DNA from: Luidia sarsii
Lineage: Eukaryota; Echinodermata; Asteroidea; Paxillosida; Luidiidae
Direction of reading: 5' to 3'
DNA length: 64,000 bases
Assembly: GCA_949987565.1 (NCBI GenBank)
Contig: OX465114.1
Span: 6,290,832-6,354,831, forward strand
The position numbers and the translations under genes were made by a program. Each line of letters begins with the position of its first letter. Within the stretch, counting starts at the first letter, position 1. The notes under the pieces were generated by a model, which did not search any database, was not told the origin of the DNA, and saw only the letters and a program-made list of their open reading frames with translations. This document shows, piece after piece, positions 19,701-53,241 of the stretch.

Positions 19701-22700
19701 GCTGCACTTTAGGAAGTCTTGGACAAATCTACATTTAAGGGTTGTCTCATGGCGCCTACCAGGTATCGATTCGCCTAGAGTCTAAGGTAAAATAGACCTT
19801 TGGAAATAAATAATAGTAGGCTTTGGTAACTTTTGTAGTGTTCGATAATGATTTATTACGGAGTGGTGAATTAAGCATCTATATAAACGAAAATGATTCA
19901 AGAGAAAACATGACTCAATTTTAATGTCAAGCATTTTTCTTCAAATGACTTCAAAAACATGTTCCTTTACCGTTGCTTCGTAGATATCCTATTTTTCTTG
20001 TTTTGACATGTCATAAACATTTTAGAGACACTGGAAACAAACAATATAAATCAATGAAAACTTACGACAACATTCTCCTCGGTTAACAATAGTGATTTTG
20101 CCAATAGAGTGAAGTATTTGCAGGTCAACCTTCCACCAGGGATGGACTTCTGCTCCTGTGTATAAACAAAATTGTATAATGAAGGTCTCGGTTCCAAACC
20201 TGCTGTAGCTAGTACTGTTCATACACTTTTTGTGGGGAGTTCAACTGGTTATTTAATTTTAGCAATTAACAATATACCTAAACAATGTAAATGTCGGTCA
20301 TTTCAACACACATCCACCTTGACAACAATAATCTCTAGAGGGCGCTTTACATAAATTATGTGGCGCAGGGAACTTATGGATACTACAGCTCCTCCCATTT
20401 ACGTTAACACATAACAATGTCAGTATTGTTTGTCAGTATTGTTTGAAACTTTTGCATGAAACTATGTCACTTTAGCTGGTTTGATACTAAATCGGCCACA
20501 CGGGAAATCTAAACCAAACTGGTTAACTTAAGTTTGTTTTGTGCTTTTCTTTTTTGTCGATTGATTTGTTTTCAATAATCAACGTATTTGAAACTCACTA
20601 ACCGAATGAAGTAAACACTGTGAAATGGTACATGTTAACAGTCAAACTTATGGGAAACCGCAACGATCTGGTTTGCAGCGTACAGATTGTGGCAGTTCAG
20701 TCTCCGCTTTGTTGTTTGGCTTTTACGGGTCTTGAATGCTGTCAAGCTCCTTTGTAGGTTGTGCAGGTGAAGGTGTTTCAAGTGACTCTTCACTCTCTAG
20801 GGATGGAGTGGTGACATTGGTCCATGACAGGAGAAGGTATCACCAGACGTGGTCAGTAAATGTGACGTATCCACATGCTTGAGTTGAACTGTGTACACAC
20901 GGTAGCCAGTAACAGCTGTAACCTGACCTGGAGGTCACCATGGACCGTGCGCTAGTTGCCGCCTGTGACATTGTGTTTTTTCCTACCCATTCCGAACTTT
21001 GAGCCAGTTGAAAAAACCTTCTGAAGGGTGAGTAAAGACTCTGACAACAGTCTTCGCCGCACACGCTCATCGTTGATTACAAACACTAGGGGATCTCTCA
21101 AAATATAATTCCCCGTTTCCTCATAATCAATCATTATAGTTGTGCAAGCCGATGTACTTCGGCAATGAAATGAGCAACTTACTGTCATTGCTGTGTAATT
21201 TGATACTTGAACTTATCCCTCTCCACAATCACGGACGGTTTGGGGTTGAAGTGGCTTTAGAAAGTGAGACCAGGTTCACAAGCGTCTCACCTGATTTATC
21301 TTGAACATGAAACTAGTTAATGTGTCTCTGCCTAGTAGAAGGCATACGTTCCACATTACAACTGCTAAGTTTTCCTCTTAGCTTTGACTTCGCGGATATT
21401 CCCGAAGGTATCCATCTTATCCTCGTATTTGTGACCCAGCACAACATAATGAGGTATAACCCCACTTTTGAGATTTTGAGGTTTTCTAATGATAAAGAGT
21501 TTAGCATTAGCTTTCAAATGATATCAAAATATAACATTCTCTAATACTTCCTAAAATTTCCGAAAATAAAGAAAAAAAGAAAATTGATTTGTTATCGAAT
21601 TGTGAAGATACATTAACTTCAGGCGTTGTTTTCTCAAAAAGTGTTTTGGTGGGATATTCCTCATGTCGTTGTGCCCGGTCACATTTGTATAACTATTACT
21701 AGACAGGCCAAGTTTTGGTTATGAAAACTACTTGTTGGTTTTAGCAAAAAAACAATCTGGGGGTCAATTTAACACAGGGCCACCCGGACAACAACGATCT
21801 CTCAGTTCGATATACACTGCTGCAGGGAACTTCTGGATATTGCATAACCCAGTTTTATTCAAAATGTCTTTTCTCTAGGAAAATGTTCAAACATTTACAC
21901 TCAGTTTCCATTTCCTAAGAAATACCTGCTGAATTTCCGCCATTTATAAAAATATTTCAGAAAGATCACATTCATTCCTTGACTCCGCGTGAAGGTACAT
22001 GTCTTACCGGTGTGTGTGCAGGTCTGTAGTTTGTATTTCGACGAGAGATTTCCGTCTATGGCTAAATCTGCATGCCCACCTGCAGACAAAGATGACTGGA
22101 ATGCCTGTTTCCCATGAAGAGATAAACCTGAAAAAATGCACAATTTATTTCTATATGTATTGAATAGTACATGGGAAATATGCAGACTAACATTACTTTT
22201 TATCCGGGTTCGATGTGACTGTAGACACCAGTGTGTAATGATCAGTTTTCAGCGGAATATGACTTTCTTTGTGAGCAACAGTTAAGAAAAATGTACCGTT
22301 TTTGCTTAACCCTCCCAAGCACTTGGCATTTTGGTAATTAAACATACTAATCAGAGCTCTTGACCTGCTCCAGTGATATGTGCAGTCACCTTTAGTGTTT
22401 GACCCCCAGGTCAAGCAGATCCAAGACTAAAACAGTTCCATTCCATTGTTGAGTTGCTTAGTTGTGATCTTCATTTTACATTTCGTCGGAAGACCAGTTT
22501 TAATTTGAGGTCAACTTCAGCAAGCGTGATATTTGTTGGATCCGGAGTTTCTGGACTGATGAGCAGATATTTAAAGCATTCCATCCATCTTGCATTTTGC
22601 CTTTCTTGATCTAGAAACCAATGACCGTTCTTAAAATGAGCCGGTTTTTCCGGTTTACTAAACGTCCTAAAAAGTCCGTTGCCGGCTGTAAATAACATGT

Positions 22701-24854
22701 AGTTCCTTCTTGTTTGTCCTTACTAGCTCGTGGGGCTTGGTATATAATATTTATATGCCTTGCTGTTCTAAGCCAAAGTCAGGCTAGTGTTCATTGCATA
22801 TTTCTTCTCCCTCCTTACCCCAACCTCTTCTAGGTTTTCGTTTGATATCCTATTCTCCTTATGTCACGTTTTGCAGGCTCAAGTGGTGTATGTGTCAGTG
22901 ACTGATTCCCTAAATTATTGCCATATACCAACTACAGATCATTATACTGGTAGATGTTGCAGAGCCTTTTTTATCTGTTGTATAATTTAATTTTAAATCT
23001 TCTGCTACCGATGCATTTTTAAAACGGATGATATCATATCGTTGGCGATTGTTATTTTGGGTTGAAAATCTTTCCTGGGTTTAACCTTGACCTGTCCCAT
23101 CAGTAAGTGGTGTTCTGATGCAGTATCAGCTCCCCGCATCTCCCGTACATCTTAAAGAGATTGTCGGATTTGTTTTACTCATATACACATCGTCTTTTTG
23201 ATTTTTTGTCTTCAAATCTGAAGAGACCCATTTAACCTGGTACATGCGTTAGTGTGCAAAAACGCTCCCTATATAGTTAAACTAAATTATTTAGTGCACC
23301 GAAGTCTAAGCACCTTTCCCCATTTATTTCACCTAACCGTTTTTGTCCAATAACCTTTTCGTAACCGGTATTATTACTGCCTGTCTTACCTTTCAGATCC
23401 CCCATTACTATAGATATGCCTTTTCTATTTCGGCATTTACCAAATCCGTTGAAGTGTGTTATTGAAATCATCCTTATATTTTTCTGAACCCTAAATTGTC
23501 GGGTGTAACGATGGATAATGTTTCATTTTGTTCGCGGTGGCGAAGGAGGCAAAGATGATCCTTTGCCATTGAGCTTCCGAACCCACAAGACCTATTTTGC
23601 GCTGACGTGGACAGCATAAGCGCAAACCAGTGCGTGTAGTGCACATTCCCCCTATGTCCTAAATAATGAACTCATAAGCTCTAAACCATCAATCAATAAT
23701 TGCTAGCATGAAGGTGTTTTGTGTATTTTCATCTCATGAATTTGGCTGCAATGTATTTGGGCTCTTTGCCCTGTTTCATACATAGTTCGGACATTCCACG
23801 TTCCGATTTTGGTTGCACTTCTGGTGGATGAGACGGTCATCAGCTTGGCAGCTACCAGAGTGTTCTGACTTTTACTACCAAGAACCATGCTATCTATATA
23901 CGGAGAGTCATCTTCCTCCAGATCAGCCTTGACTTACAATTCATGTTAGGCTGCTTTAGAGGATTAAAATCATTGTCTGAGCAGAAAAACAGGTTTACCT
24001 ATTCCCTTAAATGTGATGCTAAATGTGATGTCAACGTGAAGGAAAAACACGTCCTTAATATAAATTGTGTATGTAAAGGTAGACTTTTCCAAGGCGGTCA
24101 CTCCAGTAGGGCTCTAGCAGAAATCCATGCCAAACGCTAGTAAACCATGGCACAACGGCACTACCAAGCCGCATCAAAGATGCACACTACACGCAGACCG
24201 AGACGCTACCATCCGACACAATGACAGTTTGTGTGCGTACATGCGTATACGAGCGTGTTCTTAGCCAAAGGTCTAGGGAAGCTATGAACTGCAAAGGAGG
24301 CTGCATTTTATATATCACTCGCTAAGCTTTCCTGCAAAGCACCAAATAGTTTTTCTGAAGGTCGGAATTAGATTTTGTAAATCGTTCGCCAACAACTTGC
24401 TGTTTGTCATCGATAGGAATTATCAAAAAGAGATTTCGTAAATGGGGACCATTTTTAAATGTGTCAAAATTGTGTTTCAATCGGCATACTTTTATGACTC
24501 AATAGTGTATACATTTACAGAAAGAAAAAAGTGTCCGCAATAATATTTCATGTAATATATCGGCATTTTTTCTTGAAGATTTCCACCAGTTTGTTTTAAT
24601 ACTGGGCACAACTGCAGAATACCCATCGTAGCCCTCGTTTTCTAGGGGGTAATATCCGGGTGGCGGGGTATTCTGTATTCACTCCTAATACTGAATGTTC
24701 CCATATTCGAATATTTTCTTTATAATGAAAATGGGTACTTACTGCAAAATCCATCGCTCCACACGATCTGGCCAAGTCCAACAGTTAGAGCAAGCCAAGA
24801 TGGGATAGACATGACGGATGGGTAGATTGAGAGAAATCCTCGAGATTGCTCCAT
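16428..24854 (-). CDS. Secreted tandem fucolectin-domain protein with PAN-like C-terminus (8 exons)
   Basis: Exons in transcript order: 24854-24743, 22127-22008, 20155-20066, 19335-19063, 18338-18216, 17699-17610, 17094-16819, 16702-16428. All joins have GT/AG sites and are phase 1; together they give 452 residues. A signal peptide (best start Met15) is followed by FTP domain 1 (about 38-199), FTP domain 2 (about 199-362) and a nine-cysteine module (about 363-452) resembling PAN/apple domains. FTP domains (eel agglutinin, tachylectin-4 family) bind fucose using a His/Arg/Arg triad; domain 1 has H76, R103 and R110 at exactly the eel agglutinin spacing, while domain 2 has Ala238 in place of the His but keeps R265 and R272. 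A secreted glycan-binding, perhaps immune, role is inferred. No membrane span is present. Confidence 0.9.
16819..17094 (-). CDS. Lectin exon 7: C-terminal part of FTP domain 2
   Basis: Acceptor GACAG|CCGAGCGC and donor ACCA|GTAAGT. Encodes ERLTGAVVRLG, then CGSAVTS, ARYVSVDIDGNQP and LTLCEVIVEEY, the distal half of an FTP domain. Parallel to exon 4, with high similarity. Confidence 0.92.
17610..17699 (-). CDS. Lectin exon 6: middle of FTP domain 2
   Basis: Acceptor TTTTTTTAG|AAATCG and donor TTGTC|GTAAGT; 90 bp, the same length as exon 3. Encodes EVHPWWIVDLG and KITIVNRADCC, the hallmark WWxVDL and NRADCC motifs including the R-x-D of the sugar site (R265, D267). Confidence 0.93.
18216..18338 (-). 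CDS. Lectin exon 5: N-terminal part of FTP domain 2
   Basis: Found by reading the minus strand; too short for a long open frame. Acceptor TTTTGTAAG|GATTGCC and donor CTACTG|GTAAGT. Encodes LPLAGKQACQSSV, then ANLAIDGNPSTH and SCSAT. The paralogous exon 2 ends CTHT; here the fucose-contacting histidine is alanine. Confidence 0.88.
18880..18960 (+). mobile_element. tRNA-derived SINE fragment in the lectin intron
   Basis: Contains AAGAGCGCTGGTACCCAACC, GGAGGTCTTGGGTTTAGGTCC and flanking tRNA-like spacing; the second is a degraded B-box (GGTTCGANTCC). Too decayed for a functional tRNA. Confidence 0.45.
19063..19335 (-). CDS. Lectin exon 4: C-terminal part of FTP domain 1
   Basis: Acceptor TACTATAG|CCGAGCGC and donor ACCA|GTAGGT. 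Encodes ERLTYAVVRAG, NAICGSMVTS, ARFVSVDIDGNQP and LTLCEVMVEEY. The first codons supply Arg110, the third sugar-contacting residue. Confidence 0.92.
19541..19599 (-). pseudogene. Relic of a duplicated FTP exon 5' end
   Basis: The minus strand reads TERLTTGIVRACLNS in the frame of exon 4's start, then decays. The upstream acceptor is destroyed (AAAACCGAGCGC). It lies in the intron just before exon 4. Confidence 0.75.
19665..19706 (-). pseudogene. Second, older relic of the same FTP exon
   Basis: The minus strand reads AAVARAGLNENNF, matching the AVVRAGLNSNF stretch of exon 4 with more changes. It suggests a second, older exon duplication that was never retained. Confidence 0.55.
20066..20155 (-). 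CDS. Lectin exon 3: middle of FTP domain 1
   Basis: Acceptor TACACAG|GAGCAG and donor TTGTC|GTAAGT; 90 bp. Encodes AEVHPWWKVDLQ and KITIVNRGECC. R103 is conserved; the following D is E (RGE instead of RAD), a conservative change in the sugar and disulphide loop. Confidence 0.93.
21430..21690 (+). repeat. Dispersed repeat (about 260 bp), copy in the lectin intron
   Basis: Shares long stretches with the reverse complement of 37703-37930: CACTTTTGAGATTTTGAGG, TCAAATGATATCAAAAT, AAGTGTTTTGGTGGGATATT. A diverged relative is at 5740-5870. Non-coding; transposon type unknown. Confidence 0.75.
22008..22127 (-). CDS. Lectin exon 2: N-terminal part of FTP domain 1
   Basis: Acceptor TTTTTTCAG|GTTTATC and donor CACACCG|GTAAGA. 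Encodes LSLHGKQAFQSSLSAGGHAD, then LAIDGN and CTHT: the conserved start of FTP domains (GKxAxQSS ... LAIDGN ... CTHT). H76 is the putative fucose-contacting histidine. Confidence 0.92.
22471..23888 (-). mobile_element. LINE remnant: APE endonuclease region, in a lectin intron
   Basis: Minus-strand pieces occur in the correct 5'-to-3' order with frameshifts: ATKIGTWNVRTMYETG (about 23800), GDLKGKTGSNNTGYEKVIG (about 23380), ASEHHLLMGQVKVKPR (about 23100), and RQNARWMECFKYLL followed by NITLAEVDL (about 22570). These are the endonuclease domain and the linker before the reverse transcriptase of RTE-like LINEs. The reverse transcriptase is missing. Dead copy, oriented with the host gene. Confidence 0.88.
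24743..24854 (-). CDS. Lectin exon 1: signal peptide
   Basis: Found on the minus strand without a long open frame. ATG at 24854-24852 begins MEQSRGFLSIYPSV; a second in-frame Met (Met15) starts MSIPSWLALTVGLGQIVW, a better signal peptide, so either may be used. Donor TTTTGCA|GTAAGT leaves phase 1, exactly what exon 2 needs (A|GT gives Ser). Confidence 0.82.
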
Positions 24855-27800
24855 CTTGGCGCAGCGTATCAACACTGAATAGGAGTGGCTGGTCTCGCTC
24901 TATGCAGTAGCCGCAAAGGCGAATTATAATTCCTTAATGACCGATACGATCAGGAAATGGCTGACGTTGGTAATTTGTGCCGGTCCAACGACCATGGACA
25001 CCGCGATCGAATTATGGGCGTACCCTAACAATTATCATCAATGAAGCGCTGTGCGACGTACCTAAGATAAATAATTCAAACGTTAGCAAGGCCGAACGTC
25101 TACTTTGACGTGAGGCAATATCTCCCGCAGTCGTGGCCATGTCTGGCTCGGCGGCCCATTTAAATGACAGGCCATGGGTGAGCCATCTAATATATTATGA
25201 TTATGCATTGCATGCTACCTTAATGATATTACTAAAAAATCGAGTATCTCCCTTTGTTTCACTTCGCAATGTTTCGAACGACATGGATTTTACTAGCAAA
25301 TTTCTAAATTTACGACCGATCATAATGTGCTGTTAAGACTTAAATTGGATTTACCATACATCGTCTGTATTACACGATGGATACATATTTTAAATAAAAC
25401 TCCGTTTCATAAAGATATTTCTAAATGATGTTTAATACAAAGTAATGCACTGAAACGCACAAGACAAGATCTGATTTGGTGTTTTTAGAAGTTTTGCAAA
25501 AGAAGCGTTTATACGGCTCACATCTGTGCCGTGTATTTTGCAGTGTCATTCTGGGGGTATACGGTATTAATATATATCGCGCGATCACGGCAAAACGTAG
25601 CGACACGTACCCAGCTATAGAAGGGCAAGCCATATTAAGAATAGCAATGAAAAACCTTGACACTATAGACTCTAGTCGACGTTTGGGTTGATTTCTTGAG
25701 CTGGACCCAAGTCCAAAACTTGTTTCAAAAAGCGAGTTTCACACAGAAAAGACTTATACTTATTGCAAGTACATGTTTTTTACATGCCCAATTGATTAAT
25801 GAAGTTATCATGTGAGCCGAATAGACATGAATTAAACAAGGGGAATAATTTGAAGCTTTGGTCAATTATCTCAAAAATGATTATAGTCGACTTGTCTCAT
25901 TGTCACATTCTGGTGTCCAATTATGAACACCATTCAAAGGTAGTAAGGTAGGAATACTTATCAGCGCAGTAGCGATCAGAAATCCAGTGAATTAATCATA
26001 TAACTGGGTGTAACGTTATTAACTATGAAACTATAATAACTATAATAACTATTAAACAGGAAATGTCTCCCAAGCGTTGATACCATTACCAAATATTTTA
26101 TTCTCTATTATTTCACCTCCATTTTGTATGCTGCGGACATTTTAACCACCTATACTGAAAATCGAAAATAGGAATGACTAGCATATTTCTACCAACTGTG
26201 GGTACCTACACAAAATATTTTTCACTTTTTTCACCTCGTACACTCTTCCTTTTGATTTTTCCAATTGAACTTCCCACTTCCGATGCCGTTCTTGTTTATA
26301 TGAACTTTGTCTTATTCAATCACCGGTATCTTATTTCTTTTCCTAAAAATGATATCATTTGAATAAAGAATTCACCAATTGCGTTTCTCAAAGAAGCATT
26401 AACTACGTTTGTCTCAAACGTTTTCAAGGAATATCAAAATAGATACATGTTTAAGATTTCAAAAATGATCCTTATATAAAAAAAAAAATTATACACAATA
26501 TTAAACATTATTGTAGCCAAATGAAGTGCAATAGGCCTATCATCTTATTGTGACTCTCACTCCATTCTCCAGTGGTGAGTCATGATGAAAAGAGTGGGAA
26601 GTATGTAGGTTAAGACACATTTTGGTCCACAGAAAAACTAAAAAAATTTAATACCGGTTTACAAGCTGAATAGTTTCAATGACTACCATCTGGAAAACAG
26701 ATTACAACAAATCCCTGTGCAATATGGTACTCTGTGTAAATAGCTTAGTGCCTGCAGGTCAGGCCACACAAATGCTTTAGGATCGATAGGTCGACTTGAA
26801 AATGTTGTACAGAAAATAATCTTTAAGAAATAAATATATCTACCTCTCGAGAAACAAATACTCCAGAAACCTTTTTTACTGCCACGAATTTAACCTGCAA
26901 AAACAGACCTCAGACTATGCATATGAAATAAGATTTTAGGCTTCAGACTGTGTCCGTTTTTTGGTTAATTTCAAATAGTTTAGCGACTGTTCTAGTTTTG
27001 GAAAACAAAAGTCAGTTGGAATACTGATTATGAATATTGTTGGCATCATACAATGCTTGATTATAACTGCTATATAACTGCTACTTAGGCTTGTAATGAG
27101 TGAAGTGATCACTTTAATATCAATATGGAAATAAACCGCCCCGAGACATCTACCGGTGGTACCGGTATTATAACTGATTATAAATTAATTTGGAATTGGT
27201 ATTAATAAGCTAATGTGCCCTTTTAACTCAGTTGGTCAGCCACAGCTCGCATTATGCGAAAAAAGGAAAAATAAATAGGCCTAGATGAATTATGACTAGT
27301 TTTCTGTGAAAACGTTTTTATCTGAAGCCCCTAAAGCTGCGGGTTGTAACGGTTGTAAATTCAATATTAGTCATACAGGACTAGTAAAACTTGCTGCGGG
27401 CTAGCAAAAAACTCAATTTACAAGCCTGGTGGGCTAGTTTAAAAAAAACTTAAGCGCGAGGCTTGTTAAGCTATACAAACATTGAAATAAAGACTCAGAC
27501 ACGCAGTGAACTCAATCTATAAACTTCTTTTGGCATTGTGGGTCTCTCTTCAAAAAAGATATGATACTGATAATATTGATCATTACGAGGGCTCTCCTCG
27601 TCATTCCTTCATGAACGAACCGTCCAGGTACATCGATCTTCATATGCGATGGTTCTACTCGTCATTCCTTTGTGAATTAACAGTACAGGTGCATTAATAT
27701 ACGCGGTTGGTTCCTTCGTAAAGGACTTACGAGGAGTCCTCCGTGGCATCTGAGTATCAATGTAGTATTTTTTCCATATAGAGAACCAAAAATGCGGTAA

Positions 27801-28009
27801 GTTACCGCGTGGCCGCGGTAGAAAAAGTCCAGTGGGAACACGGCTTTTGTTACTCGACATCCAACGGGCCTACCAATCGAACAAAGTGTTGCAAACGTAT
27901 GGATGGATGCTAGGATTCATTGGGACAACTTAATGGTCAGCATCTATCAAGTTACATCTGCCATGTAATAAACAAATATTAAGTTCAACACCATTTCATA
28001 CTAAAGTGA
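24855..28009. other. Intergenic, no gene recognised
   Basis: AT-rich with short frames only. At about 27225-27245 a lone A-box-like TAACTCAGTTGGTCAG (tRNA-type) occurs without a B-box. Around 27560-27770 some short words recur in inverted order. Confidence 0.4.
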
Positions 28010-28126
28010 TATACAAAAATGTTTCAAACTGCTTACTGACTAAAATTAACAAACTGCAGATCTTAAAATTTATTGGGCCTGACGTTTCGATCCTATCAGG
28101 TCCTGCTAGGATCGAAACGTCAGGCG
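28010..28126 (+). repeat. Dispersed palindromic repeat with both arms
   Basis: The sequence GACGTTTCGATCCTATCAGG is followed directly by its inverted copy CCTGCTAGGATCGAAACGTC, so a hairpin can form. It ends exactly where the FTP-like pseudogene begins, suggesting the insertion truncated that copy. Confidence 0.85.
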
Positions 28127-28129
28127 AAG

Positions 28130-28719
28130 GCCAAACGTCACTCTCTGCGAAGTGATGGTGGAAGAGTATTCCATGACCGAAGGTACGTCAACTGTTCCGC
28201 CTCCCTGTAAGTTCATTCTTCGACCAATATTTTAAATCGGTGGAACTGAAGCGCCATCGGTGATCGGGTCTTTAAGACTGCTGCACAAGATCGAAAACTA
28301 CCTGTGGTCTAAATTTAAACAGACATTCTTAGCACACATGTTGATAGTACACCGGTTAGATATACATTGTACTGTTCTTGAAATTCTTACCTCAATAATG
28401 CTCACTCGTAAGAAATTCACAGTTCGTTCCTCTTCCGTGTCCACGCATATGTTCAGAGAGACGTTCGCACGCCGCTTGTATCTTCAAGTTGATCCAGGAG
28501 GCACCATGCGCAAAGAACACCAACTCTCTTTTGACCAGCCTGACCAAATCTCTCATGAAATGCGCATTTCAGTGCAAACGTAATGTCGAGTGTTTGTTCT
28601 TTGACTACGCCCCGATTTCTGGTCGCTGCCGGCTGTATGCTGAGAAGGTTGTATAATCGGTACCTGGTGAAGATCTGTCCTGCTTGGAGTATGCAGTAGT
28701 TGGCTGTGACGTAGTCTAA
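28130..28719 (+). pseudogene. FTP-PAN lectin pseudogene fragment, inverted
   Basis: About 28134-28190 reads VTLCEVMVEEYSMTE, the end of an FTP domain, with candidate donors GAAG|GTACGT and CCCT|GTAAGT. After ~260 bp, an acceptor TTCAG at 28456 opens a PAN-like exon: CIFKLIQEAPCAKN, CAFQCKRNVECLFFDY, GRCRLYAEKVV, then an in-frame TAA at 28654-28656, then CLEYAVVGCDVV and TAA at 28717. Homologous to exons 7-8 of the lectin gene but on the opposite strand, 5' truncated and interrupted. A short alternative C-terminus cannot be excluded, but a pseudogene is likelier. Confidence 0.85.
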
Positions 28720-31375
28720 GAGGGACCCTAACAACAACCTGATATGAAATGTTGGCTTCGAAGCCAGTGTATATACTAGAAAAGCTTCTGCTGTTGGAAT
28801 ATGTTATAGCATTAACCCTCAAAGAGCTGGGTTATTTTGACCATCTCACAGCTGGGAGGGGGCGGATTCCTCTCCCAAAAGATCTCGGTCGTTGAATGAT
28901 GGATTCGAATATAATTTGGCAGGGTGATATAGAATTACATAATGAATATTTGTGTAAAATAATTTCATTTGAAAAAAATATGTCTAAGTATAGGTCATTC
29001 ATTATTCATGCTTTTTTTAGCTTTTTTATGTTTTCATTGTTTTTATTGAATTTCCTATGTTTTTTATTGAACTTCCCTAATTTGCATAAATTTGACAATG
29101 ACAATGAAAAACGAAGAACCACTAATTGCATGCAGCAATATTAATGAGCTAATTATGCCAAAGATTCCTGAAAAGAAACACCCTATGCTATGCTATGCTT
29201 TTATGTATTACCCGATGCTATGCTTTTATGTAGTGTAAGTCAATGTAAAAAAATCTGTCAAGCTATACCATGGCCCAGAAAAATGTTCATTGTCAACGGC
29301 ACCTCCAATTTTAATAAAACTGGTGTCGAAATGTGCCTAAGAGGATTGTCAAAAAAGTCATAAAGCCTCAACACGCAGAAAAAAATAACTATTAAAGTTA
29401 GGAGAGGTCTCTTGCAGTTTTGAACGGTAGGCTAAAGTGTGTTTTAGACTGACTAGGGTATCAGATAAACATTGCGATAAATCGCAATCAAATTGTACAT
29501 TGAAACATATATTATATAAAACCTCCATATTTTAGCTATGATGTTTAAAATTTGTGATTGCGAAGTATCGACTGTAATACATGTATAGTTTTACTCTTTA
29601 AGCTTCTTAATTGTTTATGTAACTTATGTATTAAGTTTCTGAGTCAATGTTTACTAGTTTTCAAAAGTATAAGTAGAAGTACGTTTGCTCATGAACTAGA
29701 ATATCTTCTTATCAGATGCATACAAATTCTAATTACTATTTGATTTTTATACATTAGCCATATATTTGTAAAAGACTGATCGATGTTTTTGCGGAATTTT
29801 TACACTTAATCTATTAAGGACTAATCACTGTGAACATGGAGAGAAAATATTCAATCTTTTTGAACAGCACAGTACCTTTGGCGAATTGGTACATGGACTT
29901 AAAATGGACTTAAAATCGACGCAGTTACTGGAACATTCGCATACTTCATTGTATTACACGAGTCTGAAACGAAACGGAAACAGGAAATGGGAAGATTTAT
30001 GTCAACCAATGTGAACTGACAATAATAAAGTAGAGGAATTGCCAGGATGTTCTTTAAAATTTATTGCAACAATTCATTCGAGCTTTGAATTGGCAGTGAG
30101 ACGAAATAGTCAGCTTTGTACACTGACCTCAAACGAGCGTTTACAGTACCTATATTATCTTACAATATTTCACAAAATTCATTACAGCTTTATACTTTTT
30201 GCAGTCATGAAGAGGAAAATTACAGAACAAAATGTAGAAAACGGACGTTTGGCATTCCGTGAATTTGCACTCAAAATGAAGAATGAATGCTTGAATTCTC
30301 TTGTTAACAGATAGCAGTTGTCATGCTAGACAGGATAGTAGGGTGTAGAAAAGGCTGGAGCTTGAAACTCGTTCTTAATTCACACTTTGGTATATTTTTG
30401 AAATATGTCTGAGCATGGTGTGAGAAAAATGTAATAAAGTGCCTGAGAGAGGGTACCATTAATACAACAAAATAACCCCCCTTTTAAAACAAAATCATGA
30501 AATAAATTTCTTCACGTGAAGTCCAAGTCAGGAAATGCATTAAGTGCATGATGGGACTATGATATCGGGGTCATTTTGTGGTTAAGAAGACATCTAGGGT
30601 TAATTTTGTGGACGTTAAACCTGAGGTAATTCACAGCACGTATCATATATTGTTTTGGATAAAAAAATTACGAAAATATATTCGCATGGTGTCCTTAGTT
30701 ACATTCACTAACAAGAATAAGTACGAGGTTCATCTTAAAGCTCTGCAAATGTACGACTTGATTTGGTCTCCAATGTTACACTTTGGGTTTTCTAATGCAT
30801 ACAACTACACGGGGAGAGTTGTTTTCTGTAATACTTGTTTTTCTTCTGTAAGGCACAGAATGCTGATTCGGCCAGGGAGAGGTGGGGCCCGTGGAATAAA
30901 AAGAAATAAAAGGGGGCTGTTTTCTGACGTGTCGAGAATAATTTTCTAAATAAATGTGGTGTTCGGAATACATTGTCGTACAGGAACTACACTCAGTTTG
31001 AGCACATACCCAAGCATGCAAAGTGCATGTTACTTATAGTCTGGTGCCTTGGTTTGGCTTAAGAAGATTGAGACTTAAGTCAAACACACGGCTCAGGGAA
31101 ATTTGATCGAGTAGCTCAGATCTTGATTTTGAACGAGCAACAAAAACCAAACTTTAAAGAATCTTTGACCTTCTTCGATATTCCAGTCGAGGACCAATTC
31201 AAAAATTACAAAAATGTACTAATGTGAGCTGCACGAGGGAACGACTTACATTGCCTTTCCTAGGAATCGAACCCCCCTAAAAAAAGGAAAAAAGCAAAGG
31301 CGGGATTGGACTGGAATTGGACTGGATTGGCAGGGAATGGCGGCAGAATTGATGGATGTTATGATTCATAGCACC
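28720..31375. other. Intergenic, no gene recognised
   Basis: Mostly AT-rich. A 123-codon plus-strand frame (30578-30949) has no family resemblance. A B-box-like GGTTCGATTCC occurs on the minus strand near 31270 without a clear A-box. Confidence 0.4.
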
Positions 31376-31380
31376 TATTA

Positions 31381-31390
31381 TTTATTTATT
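31381..31390 (-). terminator. Candidate poly(A) signal of the glutamate receptor gene
   Basis: Overlapping AATAAATAAA on the minus strand about 410 bp past the receptor stop codon; the nearest convincing hexamer on that strand. Confidence 0.5.
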
Positions 31391-31798
31391 GGGTTTTCCC
31401 CCTACAACAGGAACAATATGTCGACCGAACCAAACGCAAAAGAAACAAGTAAACGATGCATAAAGTTAATGGTTGCTCCCACAAAAACGTAATGGGGAAT
31501 AGCTCCGGGATATTGGCAATAACATTTTTTTTTATCTTGAGATAAGAGTTGATGCAAAGCACAACGAATCTCAATAAAAACAGCTTGTAGTCCTATTAGG
31601 GACCTTACCGGGAAAACGAGGACTGACTCTGAATCTGTGCTCCAGTAAGTCTTACGCTTACTTCAATACATCTATTTGTATTTATCAATCAAATATCCAT
31701 TCATTATACAAGTATACAAAGCAATCGTGATTGTCATTACTGAGATGCTGAGAGCAGAACGGAGTCGAGTCAATGGGAGGAGGGTGCATTAACGAGGG

Positions 31799-53241
<21,443 letters not shown>

